Origin: Hymenobacter sp. J193
GTDB lineage: Bacteria; Bacteroidota; Bacteroidia; Cytophagales; Hymenobacteraceae
Assembly: GCF_024700075.1 (NCBI RefSeq)
Contig: NZ_JAJONE010000006.1
Location: forward strand, 62,001-126,000
Reading direction: 5' to 3'
Length of the DNA: 64,000 nucleotides
Position 1 is the stretch's first letter, and every line of letters starts with the position of its first letter. Under the pieces are notes generated by a model. It ran no database searches. It was given only the letters and a program-made list of their open reading frames with translations, and was not told the origin of the DNA. Positions 35,764 to 43,277 of this stretch are shown piece by piece. A program made the translations under genes and the position numbers.

Positions 35764-35793
35764 AAAAAAGCCGCCCGGTTGGGGGCGGCTTTC
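35764..35793 (-). terminator. Terminator after the DUF3846-like gene
   Basis: AGCCGCCC pairs with GGGCGGCT and the minus-strand transcript ends in TTTTTTCG. It lies 14 bases after the stop of the next gene upstream. Confidence 0.75.
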
Positions 35794-35806
35794 TTACCTG
35801 AAGTAA

Positions 35807-36460
35807 CTAGCGCAGCTGCTCGGATTTCATTAGAACAACGGTGCCGACTACTACATCAATCGGGCTGTACTGCTCGGGCGGGTAGGTATCAAACCAAGCG
35901 GCCGTAGCCAGCATATTGAGCGCGGCCCCGCTGTATTTGCCGTTGTCGTCGATTACCAGAATATAGCCGGCAAGCGGGCCGTGCTGGAAATAGTGAATGT
36001 CCAGCGTATCAGCGCCGATAAGGGGCCGTAGCTGGTCGAACTTGAAGTTTTTGCCTTTGGTCGGGCGTATCCCGGTCAGGCTCCCGTCCAGTCTCAGCAC
36101 CGTGGCAGTGCCCTCGGCCGGCACCATTGCGGAACGCTGGGCCAACAGGTACTCGCCTAGCTCCCGGACGGTAGAAAACACGCGTTCGGTGCCCTCGATG
36201 CGGAACGGGCCTAAGTAGCAAGCCGGCGTCGTCACCACCTGGCCGCGGGCGGTTACGCCGACCATCGTTGCCAACAAGGCCGCGCCGCGCTGGGTGACTT
36301 GCAGAAACACGGTAGCGGGGAGCTTCTTCCACCATGCGGCCACGGTCAGGGCGGCACCGGCACCGCTGTAGAACATCTGCACATTGGACAGATTGAAAAG
36401 GTGCGGGCCAACCAGAACGATAGGGTGCGCAGCGGGCTGGGGAACGGGGGTAATTTCCAT
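35807..36460 (-). CDS. Protein with C-terminal DUF3846-like domain
   Basis: Residues about 120-215 fit the DUF3846 pattern: VLRLDGSLTGIRPTKGKNFKFDQL, then IDIHYFQ-like strand, ILVIDDNGKYSGAALNMLAT and DVVVGTVVLM. DUF3846 proteins are common on conjugative elements, but their function is unknown. The N-terminal ~110 residues are hydrophobic in places (GAGAALTVAAWW) without a clear membrane helix. It sits directly behind copy 2 of the shared upstream element. Confidence 0.7.
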   Translation of the reverse strand: MEITPVPQPAAHPIVLVGPHLFNLSNVQMFYSGAGAALTVAAWWKKLPATVFLQVTQRGAALLATMVGVTARGQVVTTPACYLGPFRIEGTERVFSTVRELGEYLLAQRSAMVPAEGTATVLRLDGSLTGIRPTKGKNFKFDQLRPLIGADTLDIHYFQHGPLAGYILVIDDNGKYSGAALNMLATAAWFDTYPPEQYSPIDVVVGTVVLMKSEQLR

Positions 36461-36494
36461 ATCAGAAAGGGTTTTAGGTACGTTTCCTACTTAT

Positions 36495-36578
36495 TTATTA
36501 AACGTAAATCATACATAAATAGATGCACTTTGTACATTTATAATAACGCATTTTACATCTACTTTTCCCCACTGCCCC
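36495..36578 (-). promoter_or_regulatory. Shared upstream element, copy 2 (extended)
   Basis: Core TTATTAAACGTAAATCATAC and GCACTTTGTACATTTAT are aligned to copies 1 and 3. A second block TTTTCCCCACTGCCCC at 36563-36578 is also shared with copy 3 (39090-39105). The edge lies 34 bases before the start codon at 36460. Confidence 0.7.
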
Positions 36579-36591
36579 TGCTGGAATGGGC

Positions 36592-36628
36592 AAAAAAGAG
36601 CGCAACAACCGGGAAGGCTGCTGCGCTC
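36592..36628 (-). terminator. Terminator after the 140-residue protein gene
   Basis: GAGCGCAGCA pairs with TGTTGCGCTC on the minus strand, followed by TTTTTTG. Confidence 0.75.
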
Positions 36629-36681
36629 GGTGGCTTGATGGCGGCGGGGCTACTCGTGTAGTATGCACGCCACGCGCTCAG

Positions 36682-37104
36682 TCATCGCGTAGGGGTGCTG
36701 GTAGTGATTGGAACCCCGGCAACGGGCAAGCCCTGCTCGGTGCGGATGCTGCGGCGGGGGCCGCTGGGCACCCTGGGCTCGAACCAATCCCGGTAGGCCG
36801 TGGTCAGCCGGTCAGCGACGACGGCCAGCCGTTCCGGGCCGCGCTGCCCGGCGTCGGCCGGGGTACGCTTAATCCAGATGTGGCAACTGCCGCACCCTAT
36901 TTGGTAAGCGTCACCCATCAGTTCCCGGATTGCGCCGGCTAGGTCGCGCAAATCATTCTGGTGGCTGTGGGCCTGCACATAGCGGCGCGCCTGCTCCAGC
37001 AACTGCTTTTCGGCCTTATTGCGGGGTTGCTGCTCAATGACTAAATATGCCTGCTGCGCAGCGTAAGTCCGGGGGGTGGGGTCGAATTTCTCGGCTTGGC
37101 TCAT
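36682..37104 (-). CDS. Small plasmid protein (140 aa), unknown function
   Basis: The helical N-terminus (YAAQQAYLVIEQQPRNKAEK) leads to a CGSCHIWIKR segment (two Cys and a His, possibly metal-binding) and a Pro/Arg-rich tail. No family recognised. It is the last gene of the 37821-36682 run. Confidence 0.55.
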   Translation of the reverse strand: MSQAEKFDPTPRTYAAQQAYLVIEQQPRNKAEKQLLEQARRYVQAHSHQNDLRDLAGAIRELMGDAYQIGCGSCHIWIKRTPADAGQRGPERLAVVADRLTTAYRDWFEPRVPSGPRRSIRTEQGLPVAGVPITTSTPTR

Positions 37105-37160
37105 CGGGGTACTGGTTAGGGATGAAGTAGCGGCCGGGCTAGTCAGGCGCGGCCGGCGGC

Positions 37161-37496
37161 CTAGCGCTGCGGGGCGCTGGCTAATGTGCGCGAGAGGTGC
37201 AGGACGTGGGCGTTGTGGAAGGCCTCGGCAAACACGCCGCGCCGGAAGTCGCCGGCCAGCTGGCCGACGTCAGCAAATTCGTAGCGCAGGCCCGTATCAC
37301 CCAGCGGCACCAAGTATAGGTCAGCCTCCTCGGCATTAAAGCCGCCCACGTTGCGCCCGTCGCTCAGCAGCAGCGAAACGCCGGGCCGGTGGTCGGGTCC
37401 GTCAACGAACGTATAGGTTTCATAAATCAGCCCTACCGCCTTCTCAAAGGGGTAATACACGGCCTCGCCTACGGCTAAATCCTTATATTCTGGCAT
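37161..37496 (-). CDS. Small plasmid protein (111 aa), unknown function
   Basis: A beta-rich N-terminus (DLAVGEAVYYPFEKAVGLIY, VSLLLSDGRNVGGFNAEEAD) suggests a small SH3- or Tudor-like barrel, followed by a helix. No family recognised. It is co-oriented with its neighbours, 34 bases behind the 96-residue gene. Confidence 0.55.
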   Translation of the reverse strand: MPEYKDLAVGEAVYYPFEKAVGLIYETYTFVDGPDHRPGVSLLLSDGRNVGGFNAEEADLYLVPLGDTGLRYEFADVGQLAGDFRRGVFAEAFHNAHVLHLSRTLASAPQR

Positions 37497-37530
37497 GGGT
37501 AGGTAGCATAAGATGGAAAGGAGAAGGGAA

Positions 37531-37821
37531 TCATACGAGAAGCAAGGCGTACTGGCCTCCCTGCTCCTCGCGGGTCATGCGCAGGCCCTCGCGGGCTATT
37601 GCCCGGGTCGCCCGAACCAGCTTTAGCAGCGCCTCGTACGCCTCGGGCGTGTCTATTTCCATCATCAGGCGCTCGGCTACCTCCTCGGTCAGCACCTCGC
37701 TGTTAATGCCTTTGCCAAGCTGCTGCATCATTACCTCCACATCGGCGATGGCGGCTATTATCCGGTTGCGGTACTGGTTCCAGTTGGGGTGCTGAATGGT
37801 GGGGGCTTCGCTGGCTTTCAT
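37531..37821 (-). CDS. Small helical plasmid protein (96 aa), unknown function
   Basis: The product is all-helical (YRNRIIAAIADVEVMMQQL, EAYEALLKLVRATRAIA). No family recognised. Its leader holds a cluster of CTAG-containing short repeats. Confidence 0.55.
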   Translation of the reverse strand: MKASEAPTIQHPNWNQYRNRIIAAIADVEVMMQQLGKGINSEVLTEEVAERLMMEIDTPEAYEALLKLVRATRAIAREGLRMTREEQGGQYALLLV

Positions 37822-37831
37822 CAGGAAAGAG

Positions 37832-37875
37832 ACTAGAATTAGAGCTAGGGCTAGAGTTATGGCTAGAGCTAGGAG
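37832..37875. repeat. CTAG-rich short repeats in the leader of the 37821 gene
   Basis: CTAGAA, CTAGGG, CTAGAG, CTAGAG and CTAGGA occur within 44 bases, about 6-12 bases apart, between the ArdC gene's hairpin and the next start codon. Confidence 0.5.
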
Positions 37876-37880
37876 CTTTA

Positions 37881-37906
37881 GGGTAGCAGCGGCTTTGCTG
37901 CTACCC
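37881..37906. terminator. Hairpin after the ArdC-like gene
   Basis: GGGTAGCAGC and GCTGCTACCC form a perfect 10-bp stem with a 6-base loop, 13 bases after the stop at 37919. No T-run follows. Confidence 0.55.
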
Positions 37907-37918
37907 CGGCCCTGAGAG

Positions 37919-38974
37919 CTAAGCGGCGGCTAGCCAGCTCAACTCCGCGGCGGCGTACTCGCGGCCGATGGCATCAAGCTCGGGCGCTGCCTCGCTCGTG
38001 GCGGCCACCATCACCGCGCCGGGCGCCGGCTGCTGCAACTGCTCGGCGGGCTGCTCCTGAACCTGCGGCTCGTCCGGCTCGGTGGTGTGACCCAGAATCA
38101 GCTCGGCGGCTTTCTGGGCCTTGCTGGCGGCTTTGATGACTAGCTGCTTATCATTTTTCAGCCGCTCCAACCAACTTTGGATATAGGCCACGGCGTTTTC
38201 CTCGGTCTGCTCGGTGGCAATGCCGGCGGCGGCACTCAGGAACGAAGCACCCATTTCGGCGGTCAACTCCTCGCGGGCATAGCTCAGGCTTTGCTTGCCT
38301 TCGCCGGCGGTCAGGTCGGCGCGGTCAAGGCGGGCCTTGTGGCCGGTGCTGTGGGTCAACTCGTGGAAAAGCGTTTGGTAGTAGCCTTCTGACGTGGTGA
38401 ACGTCTCCGGCTTGGGCATATTCACAAAGTCCAGCGAAGGAGAGTAATAGGCGCGCTGGTGCAGGTGCTGAATGGCGGGCTTACCGTCCCACGCCTCCAC
38501 AATACCTTCGGCTACCTCGCTGGGGGTGAATTCGCGCTTCTCCACTTTGGGCAAATCGAACGCAATGCCTTCGATATCCTCCACCGAAAACACGGTGTAA
38601 TACTTTAGAAAGGGCATTTTTTCCTCTTTGCCGGTTTGCTTGTTCTCGCGGGTGGAAACGTTGTAATACACCACCTGATGGCCTTTGGCCCCCTTGCGGA
38701 CATTACCGCCCATTTCGAGGGCCTGCTTGAACGTCATGAAAAACGGCAGGGCACCGCTGAAATGCAGCAAAAACAGGTTGATACCACTATAAACGCGGCC
38801 GGTGGCGTAGTTGCGGGGCAAGCCGTAAACCGCGTTCCACGGCTTGCGCCACGGAATAATGCCGCCTTCGAGGGCCGAAATGATGCGGTCGGTTACAATC
38901 TGGTAAACGTCGGGGCGGGTGGTGGTGGTCTTGCTGGTGGCTTTCTTGGCGGCGGCTTTCGTGGTCTTTTTCAT
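37919..38974 (-). CDS. ArdC-like antirestriction protein (ssDNA-binding plus metallopeptidase-like domain)
   Basis: The N-terminal domain (residues about 20-130: DVYQIVTDRIISALEGGIIPW, YSGINLFLL, FKQALEMGGNVRKGAKG) is the ArdC ssDNA-binding module. The C-terminal domain has a zincin motif HELTHSTGH (204-212). ArdC proteins coat incoming single-stranded plasmid DNA and protect it from restriction during conjugation. The long basic N-terminal tail and acidic Gln/Pro-rich C-terminus are typical. It is preceded by copy 3 of the shared upstream element, consistent with early expression in the recipient. Confidence 0.88.
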   Translation of the reverse strand: MKKTTKAAAKKATSKTTTTRPDVYQIVTDRIISALEGGIIPWRKPWNAVYGLPRNYATGRVYSGINLFLLHFSGALPFFMTFKQALEMGGNVRKGAKGHQVVYYNVSTRENKQTGKEEKMPFLKYYTVFSVEDIEGIAFDLPKVEKREFTPSEVAEGIVEAWDGKPAIQHLHQRAYYSPSLDFVNMPKPETFTTSEGYYQTLFHELTHSTGHKARLDRADLTAGEGKQSLSYAREELTAEMGASFLSAAAGIATEQTEENAVAYIQSWLERLKNDKQLVIKAASKAQKAAELILGHTTEPDEPQVQEQPAEQLQQPAPGAVMVAATSEAAPELDAIGREYAAAELSWLAAA

Positions 38975-39008
38975 GATAAGCGGTTGCTGTTGTGTGTGTT
39001 GCTATATA

Positions 39009-39105
39009 CTTATTAAACGCAAATCATGCCTTTATTGTTGCATTATTTACATTTATTAACGCGCATTTTACATAGATTTATTCCGCTTTTTTTCCCCACT
39101 GCCCC
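39009..39105 (-). promoter_or_regulatory. Shared upstream element, copy 3 (extended)
   Basis: Core TTATTAAACGCAAATCATGC and TTTACATTTAT match copies 1 and 2 at the same spacing, 34 bases before the ArdC start. The outer block TTTTCCCCACTGCCCC (39090-39105) is shared with copy 2. The rest of the 38975-39275 gap holds only the leader of nhaA. Confidence 0.7.
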
Positions 39106-39275
39106 AATCGTTGCTCCTTTGTTGAGTCGGTAATGGAATAAGGACCGATGCTTATTCATCTGCCTCTTGTTGTCGGTCCTGACGCAACGCTTTCAATAAG
39201 TTTAGCCCTCTGCTGCTGTCGCTGCATCTTATTTTGGTGTTGTAGCACGTATGAACAGCTACTTATACCTTGTTC

Positions 39276-40601
39276 ATGATGGTTGTCAAATCACTTGTCC
39301 GTCCATTGGTGCGGCCTTTTGCTGAGTTTTTTCGCCGCGAAGCTGCTAGCGGCATTGTCCTGATGATAAGTGCCATACTGGCGCTGGTGCTGGCCAATAC
39401 CGATTGGGGGCCGGCCCGCTACTTCCCCGCCATCTGGGACCAGCACCTGCGCCTGGCCGTGAACGGCTACGCCCTCGACCACACGGTAGTGGAATGGATA
39501 AACGACGGGCTGATGACCGTGTTTTTCCTCATCGTGGGCCTGGAAATCAAGCGAGAAGTGCTTGACGGCGAGCTGTCCTCACCGCGCCAGGCCGCGCTGC
39601 CTATCGCCGGGGCCCTCGGCGGCATGCTTATGCCCGCACTGCTGTTTACCGTCTTCAATCACGGCACACCCACTGCCGGGGGCTGGGGCATTCCCATGGC
39701 CACCGACATTGCCTTTGCGCTGGCCGTGCTGCAGTTGCTGGGCCCACGGGTGCCGCTTGGCCTGAAAGTATTTCTGACCGCGCTGGCCATCGTCGATGAC
39801 CTGGGCGCGGTGCTGGTTATTGCCGGTTTCTATACGACGGAGCTGCATCTGCACTACCTGTACCTGGCGCTGGGGACCTGGGCGGTGCTGCTGGCCTTCA
39901 ACTGGCTGCGCATACGCAGCTTGAGGGCCTACCTGCCGCTGGGCGCGGTGCTGTGGTTTTTTATGCTCAAATCGGGTATTCATGCCACCCTGGCCGGGGT
40001 ACTGCTGGCGGCGGCCATCCCGTTTCGCATTCCCTTCTCGCGGCCGGAGCTGCTGCGCCGCGTGGACGAGCGGCTGGCCCTGCTGCGCGAGAAAACTCAG
40101 GAGCCCGAGGCAACCCCACGCGTCATCAGCGAGGAATTGGAGTTTCTTTACCTGCGCAGCAGCTCGCCCGCGCAGCGGCTGGAGCAACAGTTGCACTCGG
40201 TGGTGAGCTTTGGTATCATTCCCTTGTTTGCCTTCGCCAACACCAGCCTGGTGATTGAGCCGTCGGCCGTGCGTGGGCTGCTTTCGCCGCTGGGGCTGGG
40301 CATTCTGGCCGGGCTCGTGGTAGGCAAGCCGCTGGGCATTGCAGCGCTGAGTTGGCTCACGGTGCGCCTGGGCTGGGCCGAGTTGCCGCCCGGCGTAAGC
40401 TGGCGGCAACTCTGGGGTGCTGGCATCCTGGCCGGCATTGGGTTTACCATGTCCATCTTCGTCACGCTGCTGGCCCTGGGGGAGCATTCGGCCGGCACCG
40501 ATGTGGCCAAGCTGGCTATTCTGGTGGCATCGCTCACGGCGGGCACGCTGGGGTTTGGGCTGCTGCGCACGGCTCCCACCGGGCCGACCATTGAGCCCTG
40601 A
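39276..40601 (+). CDS. nhaA: Na+/H+ antiporter NhaA
   Basis: NhaA exports sodium in exchange for protons and helps with salt and alkaline stress. The ~441-residue protein has the family's twelve helices and the key motifs VEWINDGLMTVFFLIVGLEIKRE, MATDIAFALAVL (Asp144) and ALAIVDDLGAVLVIA (Asp174-Asp175, the transport site). The start ATG at 39276 was preferred over an upstream TTG. It and the SulP gene appear to be cargo between plasmid modules. Confidence 0.95.
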   Translation: MMVVKSLVRPLVRPFAEFFRREAASGIVLMISAILALVLANTDWGPARYFPAIWDQHLRLAVNGYALDHTVVEWINDGLMTVFFLIVGLEIKREVLDGELSSPRQAALPIAGALGGMLMPALLFTVFNHGTPTAGGWGIPMATDIAFALAVLQLLGPRVPLGLKVFLTALAIVDDLGAVLVIAGFYTTELHLHYLYLALGTWAVLLAFNWLRIRSLRAYLPLGAVLWFFMLKSGIHATLAGVLLAAAIPFRIPFSRPELLRRVDERLALLREKTQEPEATPRVISEELEFLYLRSSSPAQRLEQQLHSVVSFGIIPLFAFANTSLVIEPSAVRGLLSPLGLGILAGLVVGKPLGIAALSWLTVRLGWAELPPGVSWRQLWGAGILAGIGFTMSIFVTLLALGEHSAGTDVAKLAILVASLTAGTLGFGLLRTAPTGPTIEP

Positions 40602-40637
40602 AAGGGTGAGTAAAGCCTGCCATTAACTGATTTAGCG

Positions 40638-40757
40638 TACCTTTGCCCCTGTAATGCCCTTTTTCCCTTCTCCTACTTTCAAGCTCACCCCACCCTGACG
40701 ACCGGCTTAGAATGACCCGGCCGCCCCATCCTGCTGGATGAGTGCGGCTTTTCTTTT
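40638..40757 (+). promoter_or_regulatory. Promoter-like element and hairpin in the SulP leader
   Basis: TACCTTTG (40638-40645) matches TAnnTTTG. At 40720-40748, GCCGCCCCATCC pairs with GGATGAGTGCGGC, followed by TTTTCTTTT. The hairpin may terminate nhaA transcripts, or act as an attenuator in the SulP leader if the promoter at 40638 is used. Confidence 0.5.
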
Positions 40758-40778
40758 GCCCATTTTTCAGTGTGATTC

Positions 40779-42323
40779 ATGCAACAAGTAGTTCAGTACT
40801 TCAGCCAGTACAAAGTCAGTTACAAAAACGAAATTCTCTCGGGCCTCACGGTGGCCCTGGCCTTGGTGCCAGAGGCCGTAGCCTTTTCCCTCATTGCCGG
40901 ACTCTCGCCCCTGGTGGGTCTGTATGCGGCCTTCGTCATGGGCTTGGTTACCTCGCTCATCGGCGGCCGGCCGGGCATGATTTCCGGCGCCACCGGGGCT
41001 ATTGCCGTGGTGCTGCTGGCTCTGGCCAAGAGCCACGGCGTGGAATACATCTTCGCCACCGTCATCTTGGCGGGCGTGCTGCAGGTAGTCGCCGGCTTGC
41101 TGCGTCTGGGCAAGTTCATTCGGTTGGTGCCGCACTCGGTCATGTTTGGCTTCGTCAATGGACTGGCTATTATTATCTTCCTCTCGCAGCTGGTGCAGTT
41201 CCAGACCGTGGACGCGGCCGGCGCGCACCAGTGGCTCACGGGCTCAGCCCTCTACACCATGCTGGGGCTGGTAGGCCTCACTATCCTTATCATTGCCGGG
41301 CTGCCGCGCCTCACCAAAGTGGTACCGGCCTCGCTGGTGGCCATTCTGGTAGTGTCCGGGCTGGTAATTGGGCTGGGCATTTCGACCAAAACCGTGGGCG
41401 ACATTGCCTCCATTAAGGGCGGGTTTCCGCCGTTCCACATCCCGGCCGTGCCGCTGACGCTGGCCACGCTGGGCATCATTTTTCCCTACGCGGCCATCAT
41501 GGCCGGGGTGGGACTGATTGAGAGCCTGCTCACGCTCAACCTGATTGACGAAATCACCGAGACGCGGGGCAGCACCAACCGCGAGTGCGTGGCGCAGGGC
41601 GCGGCCAACATCGCCTCGGGCTTTCTCTTCGGCATGGGCGGTTGCGCCATGATTGGCCAGAGCCTGATTAACATCTCCTCCGGGGCGCGGGCGCGGCTCT
41701 CGGGCATCGTGGCGGCTGTCATGCTGCTCGTGTTCATCATGTTTGGCGCGTCACTCATCGAGCGGGTACCGATGGCGGCCCTTACCGGCCTCATGATTAT
41801 GGTGGCCGTGGGCACATTCGAGTGGGCCTCGCTGAAAACCTTCGGCAAGATGCCGGTGTCGGACCTCATCGTCATGGTGCTCGTAACGGCCATCACCGTG
41901 CTGCTGCACAACCTGGCTCTGGCCGTGCTCATCGGCGTGATTATCGCCGCCCTGGTCTTTGCCTGGGAGAATGCCAAACGCATCCGCGCCCGCAAATACG
42001 TGGACGAGGTCGGCGTGCGCCACTACGAGATTTACGGACCGCTGTTCTTCGGCTCAGCCCAGGCCTTCGGCGAGAAGTTCGACGTGCTGGACGACCCCAG
42101 TGAAGTCATCATTGATTTCAAGGAAAGCCGCGTGGCTGACATGTCGGCCATTGAGGCCCTGAACAAGCTCACCGAACGCTACCACCGGGCCGGTAAAACT
42201 GTGCACCTGCGCCACCTCAGCCCCGACTGCCGCCGTCTGTTGGGCAAAGCCGATTCCATCATCGAGGTCAATATTATGGAAGACCCGCTCTACACCGTGG
42301 CCGGAGCCAACGTCATGTATTAA
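40779..42323 (+). CDS. SulP-family inorganic anion transporter
   Basis: The 514-residue protein has the SulP membrane domain (LTVALALVPEAVAFSLIAGL, GLYAAFVMGLVTSLIGGRPG, VPHSVMFGFVNGLAIII) and a C-terminal STAS domain (residues about 410-505, EVIIDFKESRVADMSAIEAL). SulP proteins carry sulfate, bicarbonate or related anions. Next to NhaA, a sodium-coupled bicarbonate role (BicA-like) is possible, but the substrate cannot be read from sequence. Confidence 0.92.
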   Translation: MQQVVQYFSQYKVSYKNEILSGLTVALALVPEAVAFSLIAGLSPLVGLYAAFVMGLVTSLIGGRPGMISGATGAIAVVLLALAKSHGVEYIFATVILAGVLQVVAGLLRLGKFIRLVPHSVMFGFVNGLAIIIFLSQLVQFQTVDAAGAHQWLTGSALYTMLGLVGLTILIIAGLPRLTKVVPASLVAILVVSGLVIGLGISTKTVGDIASIKGGFPPFHIPAVPLTLATLGIIFPYAAIMAGVGLIESLLTLNLIDEITETRGSTNRECVAQGAANIASGFLFGMGGCAMIGQSLINISSGARARLSGIVAAVMLLVFIMFGASLIERVPMAALTGLMIMVAVGTFEWASLKTFGKMPVSDLIVMVLVTAITVLLHNLALAVLIGVIIAALVFAWENAKRIRARKYVDEVGVRHYEIYGPLFFGSAQAFGEKFDVLDDPSEVIIDFKESRVADMSAIEALNKLTERYHRAGKTVHLRHLSPDCRRLLGKADSIIEVNIMEDPLYTVAGANVMY

Positions 42324-42326
42324 CAC

Positions 42327-42393
42327 CTAACTGGCCACAACGAAAAACACCGCTCTGCAAATCAGGGCGGTGTTTTTCGTTGTGGCCAGTTAG
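42327..42393. terminator. Strong bidirectional terminator between SulP and the Toprim operon
   Basis: A perfect 27-bp stem (CTAACTGGCCACAACGAAAA...) with a 13-base loop separates two converging units. A-runs and T-runs lie inside the stem. Confidence 0.85.
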
Positions 42394-42416
42394 TTAGCTG
42401 GGCGCGAAGCGCCCGG

Positions 42417-43277
42417 CTACCGGGTGATTTCCTGGGTACGCTGCGGCTGGGCCATTTCGTAGCCCTTGCTGATTTCGCGGCGCTCGGCCCGGTCGCTGCT
42501 GTGCTCAATCACACTGCTGCCCTGCTGGCTGGCCACGGCATCGAGCGTTTGGCTGATTCGGGCAATTTCGGGCTGGTCTGTTCGGTACGAAACCTTCATC
42601 TCCGAGTGGCGGATGCCCTGCCCATCAGTCGTACTCTGAATATCGCCGGTCTTCGCGCCGCTGCCGGCCACGGCTTCTTTCACGGCTTCGGCTTGGCCAC
42701 GGGCACCCGGCGCTGGCGTAACCTCGTCCACCTTGATAACGACCTGCTTCTCGTCGCCCTGCGGCGCGGGGACTGCTCCGGCGGCCCGGGGCTCCGGCGC
42801 CCCCTCGGCTGCCGGCGTGGCCGATGCCTGGTCCATGCTCCGGTCGCGGTTGTGGGGCTGAATGGCGGCGGCCTCGGCGACTACTTGGCGTACTGCACGG
42901 TCGGCCTCGCTCTCACTGACGCTAACGCCGGCATATACTTCCTGGCCGGCCTCAGCCCGGGCGTTGGTGTTCGTAATGATGGCGTGGATGATGGCAATAT
43001 CGGGCTGGTCGTTGCGGTAGGTCATATCGAACTCCGCGCGACGGATGCCCTGCTCGTCAATCGTGCTTCGGATTTCGCTCGTCTTGTAGCTGTACGAACT
43101 GTTATCCAGCACCTCCTTCCAAGCCTCGGCGCGGCCGGTGGTGTTGGGGGCAACTTCGTCAATCTTCCACGTCGCGGTTTTCTCTTCAGCGGCCGGCGCG
43201 GTGGCCAGCGCCTGGGCTGGGTTTCGTTCGACGTAGCGCGCCCGGTCACGGTTCTCCTGCTGCTCGGTTTCATCCAC
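42417..43277 (-). CDS. Protein with two copies of an unnamed ~90-residue domain
   Basis: Residues about 38-128 and 182-268 are clearly related. Both contain K[IV]DEV.P, GRAEA.KE or GQAEAVKE, a KT.[DE]I.ST.D.QGIR segment and [ST]YR.DQP[DE]IA. A Pro/Ala/Glu-rich linker joins them. I do not recognise the domain. The start overlaps the end of the Toprim gene by 8 bases, so the two are translationally coupled and probably act together on DNA during transfer or replication. Confidence 0.7.
   Translation of the reverse strand: MDETEQQENRDRARYVERNPAQALATAPAAEEKTATWKIDEVAPNTTGRAEAWKEVLDNSSYSYKTSEIRSTIDEQGIRRAEFDMTYRNDQPDIAIIHAIITNTNARAEAGQEVYAGVSVSESEADRAVRQVVAEAAAIQPHNRDRSMDQASATPAAEGAPEPRAAGAVPAPQGDEKQVVIKVDEVTPAPGARGQAEAVKEAVAGSGAKTGDIQSTTDGQGIRHSEMKVSYRTDQPEIARISQTLDAVASQQGSSVIEHSSDRAERREISKGYEMAQPQRTQEITR

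Noticed and set aside
37832..37875. CRISPR-like array
   Set aside because: The repeats are only 4-6 bases long with irregular spacing, and no cas gene is present anywhere in the window.
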